A stretch of DNA of 64,000 bases from Christensenella massiliensis (GCA_900155415.1 LT700187.1:806001-870000); one strand, 5' to 3'; shown: positions 1-9,064, counted from the first letter of the stretch. Numbers and translations are program-made. The notes: generated by a model from the sequence alone, not told the origin.

Positions 1-1408
1 ACTGCCAATGTACGGGACTCACGTCCGACGTTGTTCCGAGCAGCGCGCGGTGACGGCACATCAGCGCCTCGCGGCACAGCTCCAGCCGTTCGTCCATCAG
101 CTCCCAGAATTTTTTCTCGTCGCCCTTGGCAAAGATGCCGATCTGCGGCAGATTGAGGCTCACAACGCCTTGATTGAAGCGCCCTTCAAATTTATAGCGG
201 CCGTTTTCGTCCTTCCACGGCGTGAGGAAGCTGCGGCAGCCCATTGGGCTGAATACGTTGCCCTCATAGTGCTCGCGCATCTTTTTCGCGGAGATATAAT
301 CCGGGTAAAGGCGTTTGGCGGAGCATTTTACTGCCAGCTTGGTGATATAGTCGTATTTCCCGCCCTTGAGGCAGTTGTGCTCGTCCAGAACATAAACGAG
401 CTTAGGGAACGCGGGCGTCACATAGACCCCCTTCACGTTCTTGATTCCCTCGAGGCGCTGGCGCAGAATCTCCTCCACGATCATCGCGTTTTCCGCGAGG
501 TATTCGTCGTCCTTGTTAAGATTCAGGAACAGCGTGACGAACGGGGACTGCCCGTTGGTCGTCATCAGTGTATTGATCTGATACTGAATGGTCTGCACGC
601 CGCCCCGCAGCTCCGAGCGCAGACGCTCGTCCGTCAGCTTTTCAATCATTTCCTCCGGCGCGTCCGGCCCCATGATGCTGCGGAAGCGCGCGCGGAATTT
701 ATCCCTGCTGCGGCGCAGGTATTTGCCGAGATGCCGCACGTCCACAGACTGCCCGCCATACTGGCTGCTGGCCACGGAAGCGATGATCTGCGTCATCACC
801 GTACACGCGACCTGAAAGCTCTTCGGGCTTTCAATCAGCTTGCCGTTCATCACCGTGCCGTTATCCAGCATGTTCCCGATGTCGATCAGGCAGCAGTTGA
901 AAATGGGCTGCAAAAAATAGTCCGCGTCGTGGAAATGCAAAACGCCCTCGTCGTGCGCCTTGGAGATCTTTTCGGGCAGCAGTACCCGCCGCGTGAGGTC
1001 CTTTGATACCTCTCCGGCGATGAGGTCGCGCTGCGTCGCCGCGACGACCGCGTTTTTGTTGGAATTTTCCTCCATCACGTCCTTGTTGCTGTTTTTGATA
1101 AGGCTCAGGATAGAATCGTCCGTCGTGTTGGCCTTCCGCACCAGCGCGCGCGTATACCGGTAAATGATATAGGTCTTGGCAAGGACGAATTTTTTTTCGT
1201 CCATCAGCTTCTGCTCGATGATATCCTGAATATCCTCTACCAGCATGCGCGGACGGTTTTTCTTCTCGATGCTCTCGATGATCGCGTCTATTTTGTCTTC
1301 CGATATTTTTTCGCTCTCTTCTACCTCGGCGTTCGCCTTGCGGATCGCGACCGCGATCTTGCTCCTGTCGTAATCCACAGAGCTGCCGTCTCTTTTGATG
1401 ACCTGCAT
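1..1408 (-). CDS. nrdD: Anaerobic ribonucleoside-triphosphate reductase (class III), N-terminal part; runs off the window
   Basis: Reduces ribonucleoside triphosphates to deoxy forms under anaerobiosis using a glycyl radical. About 469 residues are visible. An N-terminal ATP-cone (starts MQVIKRDGSSVDYDRSKI, about residues 1-90) binds the ATP/dATP regulator. The catalytic domain follows, with recognisable segments HFHDADYFLQPIFNC, QYGGQS and GVVSLNLPQIG. The glycyl-radical loop and zinc site would lie beyond position 1. The ATG at 1408 is chosen because GGAGGAG lies 7 bases upstream and the ATP-cone begins at once. Two NrdR boxes sit about 60-110 bases upstream, so NrdR control is expected. 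The activase nrdG is not in view. Confidence 0.95.
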   Translation of the reverse strand, partial: MQVIKRDGSSVDYDRSKIAVAIRKANAEVEESEKISEDKIDAIIESIEKKNRPRMLVEDIQDIIEQKLMDEKKFVLAKTYIIYRYTRALVRKANTTDDSILSLIKNSNKDVMEENSNKNAVVAATQRDLIAGEVSKDLTRRVLLPEKISKAHDEGVLHFHDADYFLQPIFNCCLIDIGNMLDNGTVMNGKLIESPKSFQVACTVMTQIIASVASSQYGGQSVDVRHLGKYLRRSRDKFRARFRSIMGPDAPEEMIEKLTDERLRSELRGGVQTIQYQINTLMTTNGQSPFVTLFLNLNKDDEYLAENAMIVEEILRQRLEGIKNVKGVYVTPAFPKLVYVLDEHNCLKGGKYDYITKLAVKCSAKRLYPDYISAKKMREHYEGNVFSPMGCRSFLTPWKDENGRYKFEGRFNQGVVSLNLPQIGIFAKGDEKKFWELMDERLELCREALMCRHRALLGTTSDVSPVHWQ

Positions 1409-1470
1409 ACCGCTTTCTCCTCCAATTTGTTCGTGCCGGGGCTTATTATACCATAAACAAATCGCTTCGT

Positions 1471-1518
1471 CCACTATATATCGTGTTTGTTTTGATACAT
1501 ATATACTACATTTAGTTT
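1471..1518. promoter_or_regulatory. Tandem NrdR boxes upstream of nrdD
   Basis: Box 1 (1471-1486) contains CTATATATCG and box 2 (1503-1518) contains CTACATTTAG. Both fit the NrdR consensus core CwAtATaTwG. Their centres are 32 bp apart, three helical turns, which is the known NrdR arrangement. Binding is inferred, not shown. Confidence 0.75.
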
Positions 1519-1678
1519 ATTCCATAGGGCCGCGAATGTTTTTACAGAGGCTTTTCCTATGCGTCCTCCCCCTGATTTTCTTCCCCGAAAAATTTTTCTG
1601 CGGCTGTATTTCTTTGCGGCCGCAGCAGACGGATGATGCGGGAACGGAATATTGCGGGGAAGAAGTCCTGTCGGTAAA

Positions 1679-1701
1679 AATACGGCCTAAAAGGCCGTAT
1701 T
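1679..1701 (-). terminator. Hairpin with T-run, second terminator after the aldolase gene
   Basis: Perfect 10-bp stem AATACGGCCT/AGGCCGTATT with a 3-base loop. On the minus strand it is followed by TTTTTACC. Confidence 0.55.
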
Positions 1702-1821
1702 CGTCTCCCGCCTCTCTGCTTTCCGCCGCCGTTCCCGCACCTCGCTTTCCTGCTCTTTCTCATGCCGGTTCCGTTTTTCAAATTCCCATTCCGTCTTTCT
1801 TCCTGCCTGTTTTTTCCCATA

Positions 1822-1846
1822 ACAAAAGGGACCGGCGCTCGGTCCC
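1822..1846 (-). terminator. Rho-independent terminator of the fabV-aldolase unit
   Basis: Stem GGGACC/GGTCCC, followed on the minus strand by TTTTGTTAT. It lies about 110 bases after the aldolase stop codon. Confidence 0.7.
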
Positions 1847-1956
1847 CTTCAGCAGCGCTTTCCTGCTGCTCCCGCATGAACGGCATACCACAAAAAGCGC
1901 CTCTTTTCCATGACGTATGCGGCATCCGCCGTTGCGCTTTTGTACCGGGAGAGCCG

Positions 1957-2634
1957 CTACTTCAAATGCGTTCCCTCCACCTCGTTGAGCAGCGAATAAA
2001 AATCATGCGTGAAATTTTCCTCCGCGGTGAACGTCGCGTCGTGATAGGTCAGCGCGCGCAGAACGTCCGGCGCAGCCGTGACCGAGCCGATGCCGTGCTT
2101 GCACAGGTTCAAGATCTGCTGGGAATTTTTGAAGCTTGCGGCAAGCACGTCCGCCTCCATATTGTGTACGCGGAACATATCGTGGATATCCTTCGCCACC
2201 TGCACGCCGTCCGCGCCCATGTTGTCGAGCCGGTTGACATACGGCGCAGTATACCGCGCACCCGCTTTGGCAGCCATGAACGCCTGCATCGCCGTATAAA
2301 TTGCGGTCGCCGTGACGTTGACGCCCTCCTGCTTTAAAATGTGGATCGCCCGCAGGCCGTCCGTCGTTACGGGCACCTTGATAAAAAGATCGTCCCGTAT
2401 CTCGTGCAGCATAAAATGCGCTTCCTCCACCATTTTTTCCGTCGTTTCAGACACCACCTGCGCATGCAGCATGGAATCGTCCGGCAAAAATGACCGGATA
2501 TCCTTTAACACCTTGAACGGATTCTTGTGCTCTTTCATCAGGATAGACGGATTCGTCGTGACTCCGTCGTACGGATAATCGTTGTAGAGCGCTTCTATTT
2601 CTTTTAAATTTGCATTGTCGATCAGGACCAGCAT
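1957..2634 (-). CDS. fsa: Fructose-6-phosphate aldolase / transaldolase-like protein
   Basis: Class I aldolase of the small transaldolase/FSA family, 225 residues (family about 215-220). Sequence landmarks: GVTTNPSILMKE near residue 24, HAQVVSETTEKMV, FIKVPVTTDGLRAI with the Schiff-base lysine K86, and TATAIYTAMQAFMAAKAGA. The family forms or cleaves fructose 6-phosphate (dihydroxyacetone plus glyceraldehyde 3-phosphate) or acts as transaldolase; which activity applies cannot be read from sequence. GGGAGATCAAA precedes the ATG. It lies 18 bases downstream of fabV and shares its terminator, so the two are probably cotranscribed. Confidence 0.9.
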   Translation of the reverse strand: MLVLIDNANLKEIEALYNDYPYDGVTTNPSILMKEHKNPFKVLKDIRSFLPDDSMLHAQVVSETTEKMVEEAHFMLHEIRDDLFIKVPVTTDGLRAIHILKQEGVNVTATAIYTAMQAFMAAKAGARYTAPYVNRLDNMGADGVQVAKDIHDMFRVHNMEADVLAASFKNSQQILNLCKHGIGSVTAAPDVLRALTYHDATFTAEENFTHDFYSLLNEVEGTHLK

Positions 2635-2652
2635 TTTGATCTCCCTCTTTTC

Positions 2653-3822
2653 TTAAATACTTTCGACCGGTACATTTACTTCCACATCCGCGGCATAGTC
2701 CACGCCGTCCATACGGAAGCCGAACATCTGGTAAAAATCCTCCCAATAGCCGTCCACGTCCGCCAGCTCGCCGAGATTCTCATCTGTGATCTCGTTCCAC
2801 GCGCGAAGAACGGCCTCCTGCACGTCCGGCTCCATCTCCCAGTCGTCAAGGCGCAGCATGCCGCGCTCGTCCGTCTGAAGCGCGGGCAGCTTTTCCGCAA
2901 ACAGGCGGTGCATCTGCTCGATACAGCCCTCGTGCGTTCCCTTTTCCTTCATCACCCTGTAAAGGATCGAGATATACAGCGGAACGATCGGGATCGCCGC
3001 AGACGACTGCGTGACCAGCGCCTTGTTGACGGAGATATAGGCCGCAACGCCCGGAAATTCCTGCGTAATTTCCCGCGAGGTCTGAAACAAATGCTCCTTT
3101 GCCCGGCCGATCGAGCCGTCCATATACATCGGGTGCGTAAGCTCCGGCCCAAGGTAGGAATACGCGAGCGTCACCGCGTCCGGGGCGAGCAGGCCCTTTT
3201 CTGACAGCAGGGAGATCCAGTCCTTCCAGTCCTCTCCGCCCATCACCTTCACCGTGTCCGCGATTTCCTGCTCTGTCGCGGGTGTGACCGTCACTTCCGT
3301 AATTTTGCGCGCCGCGAGGTCTATATTCTTGTTCGTATAATCCTCTCCGGTCGTTTTGAGCACAGAGGACACCTTCGTGCCGTCCGCGAGGGTGCGCCGG
3401 GGCGCCGCGAGGCTGTATACCACCATGTCCACCTGCCCCATATCCTCCGCGATCACCGCCGCGGCCTGTTCCTTTACTTCGCGTGAAAAAGCGTCGCCGT
3501 TGATGGTCTTTGCGTACAGCCCGTCCGCATGTGCGAATTCCTCGAATGCGGCTGTGTTATACCACCCTGCCGAAGCCGTGCGCTTGCCGCTTGCCGGACG
3601 CTCGAACATCACGCCGAGCGTCGCCGCGCCGGACGAAAACGCAAGCTCGATGCGCGACGCAAGGCCATAGCCCGTAGAGCTGCCCACCACGAGCACACGC
3701 TTCGGGCCGCCTGTCCGGGCTTTTTTCCTGACATATTCTATTTGCCGCCGCACGTTTTCCCGGCACCCCACAGGGTGCGCCGTCGTGCAGATAAAACCTC
3801 TTACCTTCGGTTCAACGATCAT
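2653..3822 (-). CDS. fabV: FabV-type enoyl-ACP / trans-2-enoyl-CoA reductase (NADH)
   Basis: Single-domain SDR-superfamily reductase of 389 residues (family about 390-400) that reduces the trans-2-enoyl double bond of acyl-ACP or acyl-CoA. Visible: N-terminal MIVEPKVRGFICTTAHP typical of FabV/TER, the NADH-binding GSSTGYGLASRI near residue 48, MVVYSLAAPRR, and the YX8K catalytic pair in PMYMDGSIGRAKEHL. In fermenting Clostridia the same family also serves as crotonyl-CoA reductase, so the role could be fatty-acid synthesis or butyrate-type redox balance. It is first in a two-gene unit with the aldolase and divergent from the GNAT-macro gene. Confidence 0.93.
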   Translation of the reverse strand: MIVEPKVRGFICTTAHPVGCRENVRRQIEYVRKKARTGGPKRVLVVGSSTGYGLASRIELAFSSGAATLGVMFERPASGKRTASAGWYNTAAFEEFAHADGLYAKTINGDAFSREVKEQAAAVIAEDMGQVDMVVYSLAAPRRTLADGTKVSSVLKTTGEDYTNKNIDLAARKITEVTVTPATEQEIADTVKVMGGEDWKDWISLLSEKGLLAPDAVTLAYSYLGPELTHPMYMDGSIGRAKEHLFQTSREITQEFPGVAAYISVNKALVTQSSAAIPIVPLYISILYRVMKEKGTHEGCIEQMHRLFAEKLPALQTDERGMLRLDDWEMEPDVQEAVLRAWNEITDENLGELADVDGYWEDFYQMFGFRMDGVDYAADVEVNVPVESI

Positions 3823-3954
3823 GGAAACATACTCCTTATCTTATGATTTCCCATCTATTTTACCACAGCGCGCTCTTTTTTTCAGCAAATTATCGTTTGC
3901 GGTTGAATCTCCTCCGCCGTTTGTGTTATCTTTGCCTATAGAAAGGAAAAAAGC

Positions 3955-4917
3955 ATGATCCGAAAAATGAAAGAAGCGGACGGTGCGGAGCTTTGCGCCA
4001 TCTGGCTTTCCGCAAATCTGGAGGCACACAGCTTCATTCCCGCGGAATATTGGCTGGGCAGCCTTGAAGCGGTGCGGCGCGCGCTGCCGCAGGCCGAGGT
4101 TTTCATTTATGAGAACAGCGGCCATATCGAGGGCTTCATCGGCATGAACGGCAGCTGCATCGAGGGGCTTTTCGTCCGCTCCGGCGCGCGGTCCCGCGGG
4201 GTCGGTGCCGCTCTTTTGGAGCATGTCAGGCAGAGAAAGCCGTATCTTACCCTGTATGTATACCAAAAAAACAGGAGGGCGGTGCGGTTCTATGAACGCA
4301 GCGGCTTTGAGAAGCGGTCTTTCGGCAAAGAGGAGGCCACCGGCGAGGAAGAATACCGTATGGAATGGCGCGGGCCGGCCTGTAAGGAGGGAATCATGGG
4401 CTATACAATCATTTCAGGAGATATCACGACACAGCATGCGGACGCGATCGTCAACGCGGCGAACACCTCTCTTCTCGGCGGAGGAGGCGTAGACGGCGCC
4501 ATCCACCGCGCTGCCGGGCCGGAGCTGCTCCGCGAATGCCGCACGCTTCACGGCTGCCGGACCGGAGAAGTAAAAATAACCAAGGGCTACCGCCTGCCCG
4601 CGCGGTATGTCATCCATACGCCCGGCCCGGTCTGGCGGGGCGGGAATGCGGGCGAGGACGAGCTGCTCGCGGGCAGCTATCGGAGCAGCCTGCGGCTTGC
4701 GGCGGAAAACGGTGCGAAAACCGTCGCTTTCCCCTCCATCAGCACGGGCGTCTACCGCTTCCCGCTGGAGCGGGCGGCGCGCATTGCTACGGAAACGGTC
4801 TGCGGCTTCCTGCGGGAGCACCCGGATATGAGCGTCACGATGGTCTGCTTTGACGAACGTACAAAAGCGGCCTACGAAAAGGCGCTTGCAGAATATGGAT
4901 CCCCGCCGAAAAAATAG
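3955..4917 (+). CDS. GNAT acetyltransferase fused to a macrodomain (ADP-ribose / O-acetyl-ADP-ribose type)
   Basis: 320 residues in one frame. Residues 1 to about 140 are a GNAT fold, with [20 protein letters not shown] as the acetyl-CoA loop and [11 protein letters not shown] near its end. Residues 148 to about 315 are a complete macrodomain: [47 protein letters not shown] and [14 protein letters not shown]. Macrodomains of this subtype hydrolyse O-acetyl-ADP-ribose or ADP-ribosyl esters. The linker CKEG is encoded by a strong Shine-Dalgarno, and an in-frame ATG lies at 4396 (residue 148), so a free macrodomain may also be made. The start at 3955 follows AAAGGAAAAAAGC. Confidence 0.9.
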   Translation: MIRKMKEADGAELCAIWLSANLEAHSFIPAEYWLGSLEAVRRALPQAEVFIYENSGHIEGFIGMNGSCIEGLFVRSGARSRGVGAALLEHVRQRKPYLTLYVYQKNRRAVRFYERSGFEKRSFGKEEATGEEEYRMEWRGPACKEGIMGYTIISGDITTQHADAIVNAANTSLLGGGGVDGAIHRAAGPELLRECRTLHGCRTGEVKITKGYRLPARYVIHTPGPVWRGGNAGEDELLAGSYRSSLRLAAENGAKTVAFPSISTGVYRFPLERAARIATETVCGFLREHPDMSVTMVCFDERTKAAYEKALAEYGSPPKK

Positions 4918-5011
4918 AGCAGGTATAAAAAGGATACCGTTGCATCGTAAACTGGCATTCCAAAATGGGCATCGAAAAAAATCCAGCGTATAGAGCAGGC
5001 AAAATGAGAGG

Positions 5012-5047
5012 CGAAACAGACGCAGTTCGGAAAACAGCGTCTGTTTC
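5012..5047. terminator. Hairpin between convergent genes
   Basis: Perfect 11-bp stem GAAACAGACGC/GCGTCTGTTTC. It lies between the macrodomain gene and the convergent isomerase. No clear T-run on either side, so the terminator role is only likely. The rest of 4918-5175 shows nothing else. Confidence 0.45.
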
Positions 5048-5175
5048 AGTAGGTTAAGCTATCCTACGATTTCCCTTTATTTTTTCCTGCTTGGGAGTTC
5101 AGTGCACTAATGGACGGCCTTGATCTTGTCTATTATCCGTACATATACGATTTTGGAATCGCTGTTTTTTGCTTT

Positions 5176-6642
5176 TTAGCGAACTTGTTTAAATGGAATA
5201 TTCAGTGTCTTTGCGAGCTTCTTCAAAACGGAAGCATTGTGTCCTATGCTTAGAGAGAAATGATGGTTGATGCCCGAGCTGGACCAGTCCTCTACGAACG
5301 CGCCAATATCTCCTTCGCCGAAATATCCGCGTGTCATAGTGTTGCCATTTGCCGGTTTCGGTCCTTTCTGGCTTTCGCCTTCGGCAACTGAGAAAGAGTA
5401 ATTCCCGTCAATGTCGCTGGAAAGGCCAAGCATTGTTATGGGGCCTTCTTTCAGGCTGAAATCTACCGAAAGGCCTTCGCCTTTTTTGCCGTGAAAAGTT
5501 GTAAGCGCGCGCATCTGCGGTTTGCCGTCGCTGATGCGGATATCGTGCGGGCCATCATGGCCGACCATCTGTATTTTTTCTTCAAATATGGTGGGGCAAA
5601 ATTCCGCAAACGAACCGCCGCAGCCCAGACAGCTTGTAATATACATAGCGACACATGTTTTCATATCGGATTCGCCCGCAAAAGGAATTCCTGCGGAAAC
5701 AAGGAGCGAATTGCCTATTATCATACTGCACGCAACTTTTTCGTATTCGTTGTTAAGCCCTTCGTAATAGTAAGCAACTCCGGAAAGGTTGTTGTTGGAT
5801 ACTAGCTTATCCATGCCGACAGAAACACGAGCCGTCCAGTCGAGGTCTTCGTCCAGAATCTTTCTTGTCGTGGGATCATAGCTTGGATCCATAAATTCAA
5901 ATGTATCCCTTATCATTTTTATTTTATCTTTTACTTCTTTATCCGTCGCCGAATGTACATAATCCACAAACTCGCACATTTCTACCATTTTGACATGGAT
6001 GCCGAATGTGCGTTCTATCGTTGTGGGGTCAAAATTCATGTCAAGCATTCCTTCGTATGTGTGGCCAAGGTGTCCGAAGATTGATCCTTTCATGCATCTG
6101 AGAGCGGTTGCGACGCGGCACCATTCAGAAATATTTTTGGTAAAGCGGGCATCAAAGTCGGGAATAAGATAATGTCCGTATTCAAGACCGACCGGTTCGA
6201 TCCCACTGCGTGTCAGGGCATTGTAGGCTTCCGGAAGCGGGCAGGCGCCGCCGCCTGCGTGCGTCCAATATGTAGTCGCCTTGGAAACATCAAGAGACAT
6301 TTGATATCCTACGATAACAACCGGGCATCCTGCCGCTTTTATGCCCTGTACATATCTGCCGGAAGCAACGTATGCGCAGTTAAATTGAAAGAGAAGGTCT
6401 ATGTCTTCCGCCTTAAACATAAGTCCCGCTTGATAGCCGTCTTCCGTAGTATCTACAATAAAGTCTCCTGCCGCATTTGTATAGGCAACAACCTCTACGC
6501 CCTGGGATTCAAGCAGCTTTTTAAAATCCGCAGCATTTTTTATGAACTGCTCTTTCATGCCCGGAAACTGCGGCCAATACTCTTTATGCCCACATACCAT
6601 GAGCCCAACTTTGCCTTTTTTCTTTACTTCTTTGATATCCAT
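5176..6642 (-). CDS. L-fucose/L-arabinose isomerase family protein
   Basis: 488 residues, soluble. It matches the sugar ketol-isomerase superfamily (AraA/FucI-like) in overall length and in landmarks such as GLMVCGHKEYWPQFPG at the N-terminus, LFQFNCAYVASGRYVQGI, GHLGHTYEGMLDMNFDPT and NHHFSLSIGHN near the C-terminus. The exact aldose is not known; it is not a canonical AraA. The family binds Mn2+ through acidic and His residues, which I cannot assign safely here. GGAGGAG lies 6 bases before the ATG. It is divergent from an AraC regulator and near an ABC sugar importer, so it probably isomerises the imported sugar. The gene is more AT-rich than its left neighbours. Confidence 0.8.
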   Translation of the reverse strand: MDIKEVKKKGKVGLMVCGHKEYWPQFPGMKEQFIKNAADFKKLLESQGVEVVAYTNAAGDFIVDTTEDGYQAGLMFKAEDIDLLFQFNCAYVASGRYVQGIKAAGCPVVIVGYQMSLDVSKATTYWTHAGGGACPLPEAYNALTRSGIEPVGLEYGHYLIPDFDARFTKNISEWCRVATALRCMKGSIFGHLGHTYEGMLDMNFDPTTIERTFGIHVKMVEMCEFVDYVHSATDKEVKDKIKMIRDTFEFMDPSYDPTTRKILDEDLDWTARVSVGMDKLVSNNNLSGVAYYYEGLNNEYEKVACSMIIGNSLLVSAGIPFAGESDMKTCVAMYITSCLGCGGSFAEFCPTIFEEKIQMVGHDGPHDIRISDGKPQMRALTTFHGKKGEGLSVDFSLKEGPITMLGLSSDIDGNYSFSVAEGESQKGPKPANGNTMTRGYFGEGDIGAFVEDWSSSGINHHFSLSIGHNASVLKKLAKTLNIPFKQVR

Positions 6643-6749
6643 TTTTTCTCCTCCTTCATTTTTGGGTATCAGAAATATTACACTTTATTGCTATTTCTAA
6701 AGCGTTGCTTTTTCGTTGTGTAAAATTGACAGTTTTTTATGAAAACCCC

Positions 6750-6778
6750 TTGAACTAATCAATATTTTACTTTATAAT
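6750..6778 (+). promoter_or_regulatory. Sigma-A promoter of the AraC-type regulator
   Basis: TTGAAC (6750-6755), 17-base spacer, TATAAT (6773-6778). It lies about 75 bases before the ATG in the shared region between the isomerase and the regulator. Confidence 0.65.
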
Positions 6779-6853
6779 GTTATTATATCAAGTATAAATC
6801 TCTTATCAATTATTTAAATTGTGAGCTTATTACAATATTTTGCGGTAATAAAA

Positions 6854-7738
6854 ATGGATCATGATAAAATACACACCTTAACCAAAAATTATACAAAAGA
6901 TTGGTCTGAGGATTCTATCTGGATTATTAATACCCCCAGCGAGTTGGCACGAGAAGCGTTTTTCTATGTGCAGGAGATTGGAATGTTCCAATGTTTCTCT
7001 AATTATTATACAGAGCATGAGGGCATTGCATCTTTTCTTGTGATGCTTACGTTAGCCGGCGAGAGCAGCTATCGGTATCAAAATAATATCTACCGTTTGC
7101 GACCCGGAGATTTATTTTTCGTAGATTGTATGGAGTATCATTCTCTGCGTCCCCATGGTTCGGCGCGTTGGGACATGATATGGATTCAATTCAACGGCAT
7201 TGTCGCACAAAGTTATTACCAACAATTCCTAAGGCAAAAGACACCTGTTATCCATGTCGGTACCATGGAGCGGGTCTATCATTATTTAGCCGAGCTGATT
7301 CAAATCAACCAAGAAAGAAGCATTTATTCGGAATTAATCAGTTCCAAACTTATTACAGAGCTTCTGACTGAAATCCTGATCCAATCCGGGGTTGCTTATC
7401 CCATGAAAAATAGTATTCCCGAATATATTCAAGAAGCGATTAAAGAGATCGACACCCATTTTAAGGACAATTTGAGTCTGGATTATTTTGCCGAAACTTT
7501 AACGATCAGTAAATTTCATTTTCTTAAAGAATTCAAAAAATATACCGGCTTTACACCAAATAATTATCTCCGTATGACGCGCATCAACCATGCGAAAAAG
7601 CTACTTAGATGCACCAATATGAACGTTTATGAAATCGCGGAAAGCGCAGGGTTCCAGACTGTTGGTTATTTCATTAATACATTCAAAAAAATCGTCGGGA
7701 TGACGCCTCTCCAGTTCCGGCAGAAACATTCGTTATGA
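6854..7738 (+). CDS. AraC-family transcriptional regulator
   Basis: About 294 residues from the ATG at 6854. An in-frame GTG at 6821 would add 11 residues; neither has a good ribosome binding site. The N-terminal half is a cupin-like sugar-sensing domain (ESSYRYQNNIYRLRPGDLFF, then DCMEYHSLRPHGS). The C-terminal 100 residues are a double helix-turn-helix: LSLDYFAETLTISKFHFLKE, then VYEIAESAGFQTVGYFINTF and the signature GMTPLQFR. It is transcribed away from the isomerase and lies between it and the end of the importer operon. I infer local activation of sugar genes by the imported sugar. Confidence 0.9.
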   Translation: MDHDKIHTLTKNYTKDWSEDSIWIINTPSELAREAFFYVQEIGMFQCFSNYYTEHEGIASFLVMLTLAGESSYRYQNNIYRLRPGDLFFVDCMEYHSLRPHGSARWDMIWIQFNGIVAQSYYQQFLRQKTPVIHVGTMERVYHYLAELIQINQERSIYSELISSKLITELLTEILIQSGVAYPMKNSIPEYIQEAIKEIDTHFKDNLSLDYFAETLTISKFHFLKEFKKYTGFTPNNYLRMTRINHAKKLLRCTNMNVYEIAESAGFQTVGYFINTFKKIVGMTPLQFRQKHSL

Positions 7739-7823
7739 TTCGGAGTACAGGAAAGCGCCGATAAGGTTGCTTCACGTTTTTCAATTCATTTTTTCGTGTA
7801 TTCCCGATTTTGCTTATGCTTAA

Positions 7824-7864
7824 AAGGCAGCCTGCAGAATATTTGCTCTTCCGCAGACTGCCTT
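7824..7864. terminator. Bidirectional terminator between araC-type gene and importer operon
   Basis: Imperfect stem AAGGCAGcCTGC/GCAGaCTGCCTT. It is followed by T-rich sequence on both strands (CCATTTATTTTT on plus, TTTTAAG on minus). Confidence 0.65.
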
Positions 7865-7899
7865 CCATTTATTTTTGGGCCATCTGTAATATACTGAAT

Positions 7900-9006
7900 T
7901 TAGTATACATCTTTCCATTCAGCAATATTACTTGAATCAAACCGGAAAGGAGGCCCAAGGATAATTTCCGTGCCGCCGTCGCTCGCATCCACAACCGTAT
8001 ATTCGCCAAGTGTTCCTGCTTCAAATTTGTCGCCGGTTGCTCCCGTGATCGTGCCGTCGGTCAGCGCCATCGCCGTATATCCCGCAAGATATCCGAGATC
8101 CAACGGATTCCACAGGAACATATATTCGCAGACTCCATTGTCGATATACTCAGCCATTTCGGACGGAAGTCCAAGACCCGTCAGAGCAACTTTGCCGCCC
8201 AAATTTTTATCCGTCAGAACCTTGCCCGCCGCAGCGATTCCAACTGTCGTAGGCGCCACGATACATTTCAAGTCAGGATAGGACTGAAGCAACGCTTCCG
8301 TCTCAGATACGGATTTGTCACGCAGATCGTCACCGTAAGCAACCTTTACAAGCTCCATATCTTTATATTTCTCATCGCTTTCCATGATTTTCTGAAGCGC
8401 CTCAATCCATGCATTCTGATTTGTTGCCTGGCTCGTCGCTGAAAGGATCGCAAATTCGCCGGAGCCGCTGCACATCTCGTATGCCGTCTTCTGCTTGAAA
8501 AAAAAAAAAAGTTCCGAACCGGCCTGGTTTACGAACAACTCTCTCGACTGCGCGTTTACACCGGAATCGACTGCAATCACTTTAATCCCCGCCTGCATCG
8601 CTTTTGTCAAAGCCGGTTGCAGGGCATCAGGATCATTCGCAACTACGGTAATAGAATCAACCCCCTGCGCGATCAGTTCTTCGATGATCTGAATCTGGCC
8701 TTCCGCCGTCGGCTGATCCGGCGCCCTTAAAATTGCTTCCTGTCCGGCTTCCTTAACCGCATTTTCAAAGCCTTCCATTTCTTTCTCGCCATACGGGTTT
8801 CCCGTATTTTTGAACACTATCGCATGTTTACCGCTGCCCGTCGTTTCCGTGCCTGCGGAAGCCTCCGTACTGCTCTCAGCGCTTGCTTCTCCTGACTCCG
8901 TGCTGCTTTCCGGCACCTGCGAAGCTGTTTCCGCCGCCGGAGCGCAAGCTGCAAAGACAAACGCCGCGACGATTAACAAACATACTACCGTCATCCATTT
9001 TTTCAT
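7900..9006 (-). CDS. Sugar ABC transporter substrate-binding lipoprotein (RhaS/LsrB type); internal segment corrupted
   Basis: Type I periplasmic-binding fold of about 368 residues that captures a sugar at the cell surface for the permeases next to it. The start at 9006 is chosen because GAGGAGG lies 5 bases upstream and it opens the lipoprotein signal KKWMTVVCLLIVAAFVFAACA (lipobox AAC). The mature part has AIVFKNTGNPYGEKEMEGFE, APDQPTAEGQIQII, TVVANDPDALQPAL and EFAILSATSQATNQNAWIEA, resembling rhamnose and AI-2 binding proteins. Residues about 166-178 (FFFFKQKTAYEM) are not biological: they translate an Illumina adapter plus poly-A. The frame survives, but that stretch should be ignored. 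Last gene of the importer operon. Confidence 0.88.
   Translation of the reverse strand: MKKWMTVVCLLIVAAFVFAACAPAAETASQVPESSTESGEASAESSTEASAGTETTGSGKHAIVFKNTGNPYGEKEMEGFENAVKEAGQEAILRAPDQPTAEGQIQIIEELIAQGVDSITVVANDPDALQPALTKAMQAGIKVIAVDSGVNAQSRELFVNQAGSELFFFFKQKTAYEMCSGSGEFAILSATSQATNQNAWIEALQKIMESDEKYKDMELVKVAYGDDLRDKSVSETEALLQSYPDLKCIVAPTTVGIAAAGKVLTDKNLGGKVALTGLGLPSEMAEYIDNGVCEYMFLWNPLDLGYLAGYTAMALTDGTITGATGDKFEAGTLGEYTVVDASDGGTEIILGPPFRFDSSNIAEWKDVY
8474..8510 (+). other. Assembly artefact: Illumina P7 adapter read-through tail plus poly-A
   Basis: Positions 8474-8497 match, base for base, the 24-base reverse complement of the Illumina P7 flow-cell oligonucleotide (begins ATCTCGTATG, ends CTGCTTG). 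They are followed by 13 A residues, the usual signal past the end of a fragment. It sits inside a coding gene and gives the peptide FFFFKQKTAYEM. Confidence 0.97.
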
Positions 9007-9064
9007 TTTTTCCTCCTCGTTAATCATATTATTCTCATTTTTCCATTTGTATGGAAAAATTATT

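Larger units (their letters stand above)
1519..1956. other. Intergenic region without a supported gene
   Basis: Together with the NrdR sites this makes a 548-base gap between nrdD and the aldolase gene. It holds two hairpins listed separately. Open frames here have no ribosome binding site and arginine-rich, low-complexity translations, so none is called. Confidence 0.6.

Noticed and set aside
1557-1925. 122-codon minus-strand frame before the aldolase terminators
   Set aside because: It spans both terminator hairpins and is Arg/Gly-rich without a ribosome binding site.
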